This document shows positions 8,789 to 17,153 of a DNA stretch of 24,515 nucleotides, one piece after another; position 1 is the first letter of the stretch, and each line of letters opens with the position of its first letter. This stretch comes from Betaproteobacteria bacterium (GTDB lineage: Bacteria > Pseudomonadota > Gammaproteobacteria > Burkholderiales > Usitatibacteraceae). The DNA lies in contig JADKJR010000002.1 of the NCBI GenBank assembly GCA_016720925.1, positions 1-24,515 of the forward strand, in the 5' to 3' direction. The translations under genes were made by a program, and so were the position numbers. The notes below the pieces were generated by a model. It ran no database searches, was not told the DNA's origin, and saw only the letters and a list, made by a program, of their open reading frames with translations.

Positions 8789-11015
8789 ATGCCTTCTTCA
8801 ATACCGCCTCCGCCAGGCACGTCCGCGCATTCTGACGCGGTTACAACGTTGACCGCCCTCCTGCAGGCGGCGGAAGGCAAGCTTGCGCGAATCGTCGAGG
8901 CGTTCGATCATCTTGAATCCGGCGTCGTGCTATATGGTCCGGATGACCGGCTGGTATTTTGCAACCGACGCTTCCACGAGATCTACTCTGAAGTGGCGGA
9001 CGTACTGGTGCCGGGGATGGCGTACGTCGATATTGCGCGGGCCTTTTTCCGGAGCGGATTCGAACACCGTTCGCTGCAGGATGAAGAAGCCTACGTCGCG
9101 ACCCGCGTTGCCAAGCACCTCGATCCCGATGAGGGCGACTATGAATGGTTGCTGGGCGACGACACTTGGCTGCTGGTGTCGGATCGCAAGACCGCCGATG
9201 GTGGGGTGGTTGGCTTTCGTCTGGACATCACCGCACGCAAGCGCGCCGAGGAAAGTTGGCGCAAAGCGAGCAGCGTCTTACCGGTTTGCTGGAAATGTCG
9301 TCGGACTGGTACTGGGAGCAGGATGAAAACTTCCATTTCAAACATATTTCCGGCGGAATGCCGCGGTCAACCGGGATTGACCCCGCCGAGCGGTACGGAA
9401 ACCCGCGCTGGGACATCGACTACGTCGGCATCACCAAGGAGCAGATGGACGAGCACCGGCGGCAGGTCGAGGCACACGAGTCGTTCCGCGATTTTCAATA
9501 CGCCTACACGATGCCCGAGGGCAGAATCTGCTGGGTGAGCGTTTCGGGCGATCCGCAGTTTGACGGCGCCGGCAACTTCAAGGGCTATCGGGGCGTGGGC
9601 AGTGACATCACCGAGAAAAAACGCACCGACGCGCAGATTCGTGAACTGGCGGAATATGATTTTCTGACCGGACTGCCGAACCGCATGCTGCTTGCGTCGA
9701 GATTCGAGTTCGCCACGCGACAGGCGCAGCGGCATGGCGGCGGCCTCGCGCTGCTGTTCATTGATCTCGATCATTTCAAGAATATCAATGATTCGCTCGG
9801 CCATCACGTCGGCGATTTGATTCTGGCGGAAACCGCAAGGCGTCTTGCGGACGCGACCCGCGCGACCGATACCGTCGCTCGCCACGGCGGCGACGAATTC
9901 GTGGTGATGCTGTCCGGCGCGACGGAAGCGGCCGCACTTGCGCGCGTTGCCGAGACCATGGTGGAAACCTTGAGTCAGCCGTATACCATCACCGGACGCG
10001 AACTGACCATCACGCCCTCGATCGGCATCGCGATCTGGCCGATGGATGGGGAGGATCTGAATACGCTGGTGAAGAATGCCGATCTGGCGATGTACCACTC
10101 CAAGTCGCAGGGGCGCAATCAATTCAGTTTTTTTCGGACCGAGATGAACGACAAAGTCACGGAGCGGCTTGCCATCGAAAGCGCACTACGCCGTGCGCTC
10201 CAGCGCAATGAATTCACGTTGGTCTATCAACCGATTTTCCGTTTGCCCGAACGCAAATTGAACGGCGTGGAAGCATTACTGCGCTGGAACAGTGAGTCTC
10301 TGGGATCGGTGCCGCCGTCGCGATTCATTCCGATTGCCGAAGAAACCGGCCTGATTGTCGCTATCGGCGAATGGGTGATCCGCGAGGCGTGCGCGCAACT
10401 CCGGCGCTGGCGCGATGCCGGGCTGGATCATTTTCCGATAACGGTGAACGTATCCGCCGTGCAACTAAAGACTCGGCGCCTGGTCGATATATTGCTGGCG
10501 GCAACCGTCCAATTTGAATTGATGCCGTCGGACATTGAGATCGAGTTGACCGAAACCGCGCTGATGAATCAGGGCGATAGCGCGCTGGGCACGCTCGATG
10601 AAATGGGCAAGCAGGGTTTCGCCTGGTCATCGATGATTTCGGCACCGGCTATTCCAATCTCGCCTACCTGAAGCGGTTCGATATTTCCAAGCTGAAGATT
10701 GACCGCTCTTTCGTGCGCGACATCACCACCGATCTCGACGACGCGGCGATTACGCGGGGTATCATTGGACTGGCGAAGAGTCTGGGGCTGCGGGTGGTCG
10801 CGGAGGGAGTCGAATATGACGCGCAACTGGAGCTCCTGATTCAATACGGCTGCGAAGAAGCGCAAGGCTACTTGCTGTCGGAACCGATAGCGCCGCTGTT
10901 CTTGCAGGAAAGATTTTGCTGCAGGAAAACCAGGAGTCATCAGAGTGCCCACATACAAGTTGCAGGTGCAGGACGACGACGCGCACACCGATGTCTGGCG
11001 CGACGTGAAGAATGA
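8789..11015 (+). CDS. PAS-PAS-GGDEF-EAL c-di-GMP signalling protein (two frameshifts)
   Basis: Domain order: N-terminal coiled region, PAS-7-type sensor (HLESGVVLYGPDDRLVFCNR), second PAS domain (EMSSDWYWEQDENFHFKHIS), GGDEF and EAL. No membrane segment or signal is visible, so it is cytosolic. The GGDEF motif is intact at 9886-9900, with an RxxD inhibitory site (RATD, 9859-9870) five residues before it, indicating a feedback-regulated diguanylate cyclase. The EAL motif (10270-10278), DDFGTGYS and AEGVE are all present, so phosphodiesterase activity is also expected. Frameshifts lie near 9255 (between the PAS domains) and near 10625 (just before DDFGTGYS). The exact C-terminus is uncertain: the frame runs 70 bases into the next gene. 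Start ATG 8789 is chosen; an in-frame TTG lies three codons upstream. Confidence 0.85.
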
Positions 11016-11179
11016 AACCGGTCAGTTGCTGGTGTTCGACAGGAGCCGCCGCGCGTGCCATGCTGGAAGAATTGTTTCCGGTGCTGGTCAAGATGGAGAG
11101 CTTCGCCGCCGGGCCCAAACGCACGCGGGTCGTGATCGTGAATCCGTACCAGGACATTGATAAAGAAAAGGAAGACTGA
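10945..11179 (+). CDS. Small uncharacterised protein (one frameshift)
   Basis: GTG 10945 has a good AGGAG eight bases upstream. The product opens PTYKLQVQDDDAHTDVWRD. After one indel near 11045 it continues as RARAMLEELFPVLVKMESFA and ends RVVIVNPYQDIDKEKED at TGA 11177-11179, one base before the aldo/keto reductase start. The composite length is about 78 residues. I do not recognise a family; the acidic N-terminus and helical middle suggest a small cytosolic protein. The strong ribosome site and tight spacing to the next gene argue that it is real. Confidence 0.6.
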
Positions 11180-11180
11180 C

Positions 11181-12164
11181 GTGGAATATAGAAGACTCGG
11201 GCGCGCGGGATTGAAAGTGTCGGCGCTGTCATTCGGTTCGTGGATTACGTACGGGAATCAGGTGGAAGAGAAGGCGGCGATCGAGCTGATGAGCGCGGCG
11301 CGTGATCATGGCGTGAATTTTTTCGACAACGCCGAGGTGTACGCGGCGGGCAAGTCCGAGGAGCTGATGGGTGCCGCGCTGAAGAAGCTCAATTGGGACC
11401 GGTTGACCTACATCGTTTCCACCAAGTTCTTCTGGGGCCTGCCCGCGAAGTTCGGTGAAGGCGTCAACGAGAAGAACACGCTCAATCGCAAGTACCTGAT
11501 GCAGGCCATCGACCATTCCCTGAGGCGGCTGCAACTTGATTACGTGGACCTGGTGTACTGCCATCGACCGGACGCCAATACCCCGCTGGAAGAAATCGTT
11601 TATGCGATGCACGACATGATCGTGCAGGGCAAGGCGCTGTACTGGGGCACGTCGGAATGGAGCGCGACGGACATCATGGGCGCCTGGCACATCGCGGACA
11701 AGCATCACCTGCACAAGCCGGTGGTCGAGCAACCTCAGTACAACCTGTTTCACCGCAATAAAGTGGAACTGGAATATGCGCGCCTGTACGACGAACTCGG
11801 CATCGGCACCACCATTTGGAGCCCGCTGGCTTCAGGCCTGCTCACCGGTAAATACGCCAACGGCATTCCCGCCGATAGCCGCGGCAGTCTGAAAAACATG
11901 GGATGGATGCAGGAGCAATTACTCGACACCACGCGCAATGCGATCGTCGGCAAATTGGCTGGCGTGGCGAAAGAGCTCAACTGCAGCACGGCACAATTGG
12001 CCATTGCGTGGTGTTTGAAGAATCCACGTGTGTCGAGTGTCATCACCGGCGCCTCGCGCCTCGCGCAGGTGAGCGAAAACATGAAGGCGCTCGAAATTGC
12101 ATCCAGGCTAACACCGGACGTGATGACTCGCGTGGTGGAGATTGTCGGCAGCAACTACGATTGA
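11181..12164 (+). CDS. Aldo/keto reductase, Kv-beta-like
   Basis: An intact 327-residue protein. It opens EYRRLGRAGLKVSALSFGSW, typical of the Kv-beta/YghZ-like branch. The catalytic tetrad is visible: Asp49, Tyr54, Lys82 and His128 (NFFDNAEVYAAG, STKFFWG, YCHRPD). TIWSPLASGLLTGKY and ITGASRLAQVSEN are the family cofactor-binding segments for NADP(H). The substrate is unknown; relatives reduce aldehydes such as methylglyoxal. GTG 11181 is preferred over the upstream TTG 11157 because it lies one base past the previous stop and gives the standard N-terminus. It appears co-transcribed with the KTSC gene 21 bases downstream. Confidence 0.93.
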   Translation: MEYRRLGRAGLKVSALSFGSWITYGNQVEEKAAIELMSAARDHGVNFFDNAEVYAAGKSEELMGAALKKLNWDRLTYIVSTKFFWGLPAKFGEGVNEKNTLNRKYLMQAIDHSLRRLQLDYVDLVYCHRPDANTPLEEIVYAMHDMIVQGKALYWGTSEWSATDIMGAWHIADKHHLHKPVVEQPQYNLFHRNKVELEYARLYDELGIGTTIWSPLASGLLTGKYANGIPADSRGSLKNMGWMQEQLLDTTRNAIVGKLAGVAKELNCSTAQLAIAWCLKNPRVSSVITGASRLAQVSENMKALEIASRLTPDVMTRVVEIVGSNYD

Positions 12165-12185
12165 CGAGATGAGCGGAGCCGTGCG

Positions 12186-12395
12186 ATGGAAATGAAGAAA
12201 GTGAATGCCGCCAATCTGAAAGCCATCGGCTACGACGACAAGCGGCGCGTGTTGGTGGTCGAGCAGTCCTCGGGCACCTACGAATACGCCAATGTCTCGT
12301 CGGAGGTATGGCGGCGCTTTTCAACGGCCTCGTCGATGGGAAGCTTCTTCAAGGACACGATTGAAGAGGATTACCAGAAGCGGCGGATCAAGTAG
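12186..12395 (+). CDS. KTSC domain protein
   Basis: A 69-residue intact protein matching the KTSC domain: VNAANLKAIGYDDKRRVLVV, then SSGTYEYANVSSEVWRRF, then SMGSFFKDTIEEDY. KTSC domains occur alone or fused to other proteins, including lysyl-tRNA synthetase-like and restriction-associated ones, with no agreed function. Its position directly after the aldo/keto reductase suggests a shared transcript. Confidence 0.85.
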   Translation: MEMKKVNAANLKAIGYDDKRRVLVVEQSSGTYEYANVSSEVWRRFSTASSMGSFFKDTIEEDYQKRRIK

Positions 12396-12612
12396 CAAAG
12401 TCAAGCACTGGTGCGGCTTTCGTGGCAAAAATGCCTGGAAAGGCTCGTCAATACTTGAGTTTTAGCAAATTGTGCTAAGGAAAAGTTCCCGGGCAGCGCC
12501 CTTTCGGCTAGCCAGAAAAAATTGACCCATTTTTAATGCGGGCGTTGTTTCGCTTCGATTGGCGTTTAGAGAATCGGTGTATCTTCCGGCCAAAGCGCCA
12601 GAGGAATCTCTG
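12396..12612. other. Convergent intergenic region
   Basis: This 217-base gap lies between the plus-strand KTSC stop and the minus-strand GH44 stop, so terminators for both are expected. The only candidate is a short GGGC-AGC-GCCC hairpin at 12491-12501 followed by TTT, too weak to call. No gene is seen. Confidence 0.4.
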
Positions 12613-15529
12613 CTAATGCAGCACAGTACCTGATCGGACCTTTACAGCCGAGACATCGGCATTGTTGATCGCGCCGGTTGCGTCCAGATCAAACATGAAG
12701 CTGTTGCTGTCAAGCGGCGTTTTACCCACGTTGGCTTTCGCCGCGCTAATGTCGGCGGCGTTGATTGAGCGTGAACCATTCACATCGCCAACCATGAAGC
12801 CGAGTGCGGCCGAGGCGTTCGTGCTATCGACAGGACCCGACACGCCATTCAGAGTGATCGCGACGCGCTTGTTGTCCGGAATGCCGGTGAGCGTGACGAT
12901 GATCTCTTTGCCGAATCGTGTCGCGGAAACATTGCCGATCGGTCCGCTTGTATCATTCGCGGTAACGGCGCCAAACGCGCTCAGCTGCACATTGAACTGA
13001 AAAACGATCTTGTGTCCGGCGCCAATCGCGCGTGGCTCGAACGTGACCAAACCATCGATCAGTTTCGTTGTGTCGATACGCAAATCAAACGTCCCCGCGC
13101 CCGTGTGCGTCTTGCGCGATTGCACCGCGACCAGCATGATTGGCGCCATTGCGGACGGTGTGACGCTGACGCTTGCCGACGGCAGACTGGTCAGGCCGCT
13201 GGCATTGGTGGCCGTCACCTGGCAACTGTAAGGCGTGCCATTGGCGAGATTCGTCAGGCTGAAGGGCGATATTTGCGCCGGCACATTCACCGCGCCGCCA
13301 TTGCAAATAATGTGATAACCGGTGATCGCCGCGCCGCCATTGTTGGCGGGTGCCACAAAGCTGATCGTTGCCTGTGCATCTCCGGGTGCGGCGCTGATAC
13401 CGGTAGGCGCATCGGGTACGCCCGCTGCTGGCGCCAGGACGAACAAGGTGATGGAATTGGCGGGAAACGTGGCGGTGAAGCCGCTCGCCGCTACGGGCTG
13501 ATTGGCTAGATGGTCGATGGCCGCCAGATTGGCCTGGCTGTAGCGGTAGACCGACGCATTCGGCTGCGGCGCGAAACCGGCAAGGCCAATCGCGCTCGTC
13601 AGGTCAGTTGATGATTTGTTGATAACGATCATTGTCAACGCACCGTCGGCGCTTCTTTGCGCGGCGTAGACAGATAGCGCGCTTTGATCGGCACTAGTTG
13701 ACCGAACTGCCGTGTCGCCAAATCCATGGCCCGCGCCGTCGTAATTGCGGTAGATGCGAAAGGCGAACGAACCCGGTTGTGTTGAAATCAAATCACCCCA
13801 CAATGTGGCGAGATCCAATCCTTCACGGCCAAATATTCCCAATACATCGGCCTGGGCCAACGCACCATTGATGCTTTCAAGCCCGCCCCAGTTGTATTCA
13901 GAAATCGCGGTTCGTGTTCCTGGATAGTTGTCTGTAACCCACTGTTTCATGCGTGGGATCAGTTTGACGGCCACGCCACCCTGTGCCAGGTCCGAGATCC
14001 AGCTTTCATCGATGTAAGTAGGATCCCACAGCGAGCGAGGCGATCGCAAACGCAACGTCTGGGTCGCCGGACTGCCCGTCGTTTGCAGCGATACGCCCGT
14101 AGCTGCCGGATAGTAATGAAGATCAAAGTAGTCGAGGATACGCACGGCATGCTGCTGTTCATAGAGCTTCATCTGCTGCAGATACCATGCAACATAAGGA
14201 ACGCTGCCGTGCGCCAGATAGTCCGTTCCCGCAGGCGAACAGCTATCGGCCGCAGAGTAAATGTAACGGCACCATCCGTCTTCCACCGGGCCAAGCGTCT
14301 TCGCTGATGGATCGGCGGCCTTGATCGCCGCGCCGTACTGGAAAGTCCGGTCGCGGATTTCGTCATACGTGAGCGGCTGGGGACGTATGTCGCGGTGCGT
14401 GCCGTTCCAGATTCCCGGTTCGTTGTCGAAGTTGTAATACGCGACGCCGCCATTCGCGGCAGTGCCGTACTTGGCGACGAGATGGTTGATCCAGTCCGTG
14501 ACGAAGCCGGGGCCAACGGCGACGCTGGTGTCGGTTGGGTCGTTGCCAGTAAGCGGGGCAGCGCCATTGGGCGTCATGCCATTGCCGCAATCAGGATCCC
14601 ATTGGTCAGTGGACTGCTGCGCGCCATATTTCGACACCTTTGAACGCGCAATCGTAGGGATGCCCCGGAGTGCGGCGTTTGGCGACCCAGCCAATGATGG
14701 GCACGGTGATCAGTGATTTGGTACCGGTGCGCTTGTCCTGCTCGACGAATTTGTCCGAGGCCGAGCCATCCGGCAGGGCCGCCGGGTTCGGATTGTCGTT
14801 GGGGATATTTTCAAAGTACAAGTCGCCGGCGGTGTTGGTGGTGTCGTTCTGCCAGTTGTAGCGCGTCGTCGAATTGCCACCCCAGCGCCGGACCGGCAGT
14901 CGCAACTGCGTCGCCAATGCTTCGTCCTGCACCTGGTTGACGCCATAGATGTCGTCGCTGATCCCGTGGCGATCGGCGCTCACGTCGATCGTGAGGGCGG
15001 GCCCTGTGCCGGGCGGCAGAGTGGGGCCGGCCACCAGGACGATATCGTCGAGATAGAAGACGGGCTGTGGTGTTCCGCTTGTGTCCTGCCAATAAAGGGT
15101 TGTCAGGGCACCGGGACTGCCAAGCGCCGCGAGCGGAATGCTGATCTGCTTCCAGGCGCCGGCTGTTGGTGTGAAGTCGACAGACTGCGCACCATTGGCG
15201 ACCAATCGCAGTTTCTGATTGCCAGCGCTTCCACCATGGACCCAGAATTGAAGCTGGCTGTAGGAGGACGTACTTACCGGAGCATTTGCGTTGAGATAGA
15301 GCGCACCCCACGCGGCGTTTATCGTGACGGCGAGGGATGCCGCGCCCGCGTGAGTGGGAGAGGCGCTTGCAAGGTTGCGTGTTGAATCCCAGGAATAGTC
15401 CGACCAACCGGACAGACTGTCGGTGTAAATCTGCAGGTCCGCCGCCGCAACCGTGATGTTGGCGGAAAACAGCCCTGCCAAGATCCATGCCGCCAAATGA
15501 GTCCAGATGCGCCGCCGCAGTGTCGTCAT
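12613..15529 (-). CDS. GH44 endoglucanase/xyloglucanase with FN3 and dockerin tail (one frameshift)
   Basis: Start ATG 15529 is chosen because MTTLRRRIWTHLAAWILAGL begins a clear signal peptide; an upstream in-frame start adds a non-hydrophobic 35-residue tail. Order: signal peptide; jelly-roll CBM-like region (IYTDSLSGWSDYSWDS); GH44 catalytic domain (DDIYGVNQVQ, RRWGGNSTTRYNW, KYGAQQSTDQWDPDCGNG). The acid/base Glu is in YYNFDNEPG (14419-14421) and the nucleophile Glu in ISEYNWGG (13897-13899). Then come a C-terminal beta-sandwich ending ITLFVLAP, FN3 (about 13156-13416), a beta-rich module and two dockerin-like repeats (12613-12804). GH44 enzymes cut beta-1,4-glucans and xyloglucan. A frameshift near 14640 splits the catalytic domain. 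The tail is shared with the protein at 16353-17129. Bridged length is about 971 residues. Confidence 0.92.
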
Positions 15530-15602
15530 TGCTGCTGCCTCAGATGGTGGCGCGCCCGGCGATTCGTAACTCCTCGCACGGGGCACGCTCCGTGAGTTGC
15601 GT

Positions 15603-15980
15603 CTACTTCTTGGGCGTGATGCTGGCGTCTTCAATCAGCAACGGATAGGAGTAGCCGCTGCCAAAATCCTTGTTCAATGCCACCACGCCGGAAATCGTGA
15701 CCTGGTCGCCGACCTTGGCGGTTTGTTTGCTGGTGATGGTGAGATCGTTATTCGCGGCGTCGCCCGTGCCATCCTGCAGATGAAGGAAATTGCGGCCCAT
15801 GATGCCGTTGTTGACCTTCACCACCTTGCCTTGTGCGCTAACCGTCTTGCCGGCGAGGGTGGCCTTGTTCTGGTTCAGCGCCGCAACGGTTTGCACTTTC
15901 GGGTCCGCAGCGGACGCGTTGAATGCGGTCAACCCGAGGGCGGCAATGAGCGCGGCAAATGCGATGGATAGAATCTTCAT
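15603..15980 (-). CDS. Exported OB-fold protein
   Basis: An intact 125-residue protein with signal peptide (KILSIAFAALIAALGLTAF, cleavage near A-S-A-A). The mature part reads GKTVSAQGKVVKVNNGIMGR, FLHLQDGTGD, DLTITSKQTAKVGDQVTISG and GSGYSYPLLIEDASI, the pattern of periplasmic OB-fold (tRNA_anti-like) proteins common in proteobacteria. Their ligand is unknown. AGGAG precedes the ATG. It lies 73 bases upstream of the GH44 gene on the same strand and may share its transcript. Confidence 0.85.
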   Translation of the reverse strand: MKILSIAFAALIAALGLTAFNASAADPKVQTVAALNQNKATLAGKTVSAQGKVVKVNNGIMGRNFLHLQDGTGDAANNDLTITSKQTAKVGDQVTISGVVALNKDFGSGYSYPLLIEDASITPKK

Positions 15981-16352
15981 GAAAACTCCTGTGAATGGTG
16001 GAAGGTCAGTGCGGTAACGTCAGGCGACAGTATATCTTGCGGTGGCGGCGTCGCTCGGGGGAGACATTGTTTGTCGAGCTTCGTCGCCTGGACAAATAGC
16101 CGTCATTCGCGCGAAGGCGGGAGTCCAGGCTTTTACAAAGTAGCGTACCTGAGCGAAATTCAATTCGCACGCACGAAAACTACTATCGGTTTCCGGCTCG
16201 TCTGGCGCAAAGCCGCGCTTTGCGAAACCCCTGCCTCGCCCTACGTGGGAATGACGTGAAGCTGAGGTGATAAAAGTCTCCCAATGCGCTATTGCCTGAC
16301 GGCGCGGAACTACCGCCGCATGGCACAACATTCCATGTGGGCGCTAATAAAT
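15981..16352. other. Intergenic region with a repeat element
   Basis: This 372-base gap has no convincing gene. The promoter of the OB-fold gene must be in its left part. The right two-thirds is occupied by a GTCATTC-bounded repeat element (16101-16256). Confidence 0.6.
16101..16256. repeat. GTCATTC-bounded inverted-repeat element, REP/MITE-like
   Basis: The left end CGTCATTCGCGCGAAGGCGG and the right end (reverse complement CGTCATTCCCACGTAGGGCG) form imperfect terminal inverted repeats around about 115 bases. The left end followed by GAGTCCAGG closely resembles the dispersed GTCATTCCCGCGAA...GGGAATCCAG repeats of many proteobacteria. No coding capacity. Confidence 0.55.
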
Positions 16353-17129
16353 CTACTGCGGCAGCGGCACGCTCGTCGCGCGCGCCTTCACCGCCGCCAC
16401 ATCCGAGGCGGTGACCACACCGGTCGCATTGAGGTCAAAGACGAAGTTGGCATTGTTGGTTGCCTGACCGGCGCGGGCTTTCACCGCCGAGACATCTTTC
16501 GAGGAGACGACACGATCGTTGTTCACGTCGCCGACGAGGAAGCCCATCGAGGCCGAAGCCGTGCCGGAGCCATTGAGCCCGTTGATGGTGACCGTGAGGC
16601 GCTTGTTGTCGGCGACGTTGGTCAGCGTCACCACCACATCGCCGCCCACCACCGCTGCGGAGGCGTTGCCCATCGAGATCGCGTTGTTGAGCGCGGTCGC
16701 GGCGGCATTGACCGACGTGACGGTGCTGTCGAAATGAAACACCAGCGAATGCCCGCCGCCGATGGCGCGCGGCTCGACGGTGACCGGACCGGTGATGACC
16801 TGATTGTGGTCGATGGTCAATTTATAGGTCGTGGCCCCGTGGATTTTTTGCGAGACCACCGACAGTAAATTCAGCACTGCGGGTGAGGCGTTGATCTCCG
16901 CGCGAAAGCCATTGCTCAGGCGAAAGCTCAGGCTGGTGATGGTGCCCGTCGCCACCGCATCGCCGACCGACGAGGCGAGGCGGAAGTTGGCCGAAGCCAT
17001 GTCCGCGGTGCCGTTGTTGATGGTGTCGCGCGGGATGGCGTAGTTGGTGCTGGTCTGGCCGGCGGCCCAAGTGAATGCACTGGAAAACACGCACGCGCCT
17101 GCCAAGGTAAATCTCGTCAGACTTCTCAT
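16353..17129 (-). CDS. Secreted protein with dockerin-type tail
   Basis: An intact 258-residue protein. Signal peptide MRSLTRFTLAGACVFSSAFT ends near W-A-A-G. Residues about 28-78 carry the pattern NYAIPRDTINNGTADMAS...FRLSSVGDA...FRLSNGF, an N-terminal motif of many secreted proteins. Residues about 88-190 form a beta-rich module (VTVEPRAIGGGHSLVFHF). Residues about 194-258 hold two dockerin/EF-hand-like repeats, GDVNNDRVVSSKDVSAVKA and DLNATGVVTASDVAAVKA, with Asp/Asn at calcium positions. The last ~170 residues match the end of the GH44 enzyme. GGAG precedes the ATG. It starts 24 bases after the stop of the S74 fibre gene, so the two are probably co-transcribed. Function unknown; no enzyme domain is visible. 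Confidence 0.85.
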   Translation of the reverse strand: MRSLTRFTLAGACVFSSAFTWAAGQTSTNYAIPRDTINNGTADMASANFRLASSVGDAVATGTITSLSFRLSNGFRAEINASPAVLNLLSVVSQKIHGATTYKLTIDHNQVITGPVTVEPRAIGGGHSLVFHFDSTVTSVNAAATALNNAISMGNASAAVVGGDVVVTLTNVADNKRLTVTINGLNGSGTASASMGFLVGDVNNDRVVSSKDVSAVKARAGQATNNANFVFDLNATGVVTASDVAAVKARATSVPLPQ

Positions 17130-17153
17130 CGCAATCTCCCATCCAGGAATTCG

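Noticed and set aside
12491..12501. GGGC-AGC-GCCC hairpin as terminator
   Set aside because: The stem is only four pairs and the T-run three bases, too weak to call.
12613..17129. Classical cellulosome locus because of dockerin repeats
   Set aside because: No scaffoldin or cohesin domain is visible and the other genes are not cellulosomal; only the tail similarity is supported.
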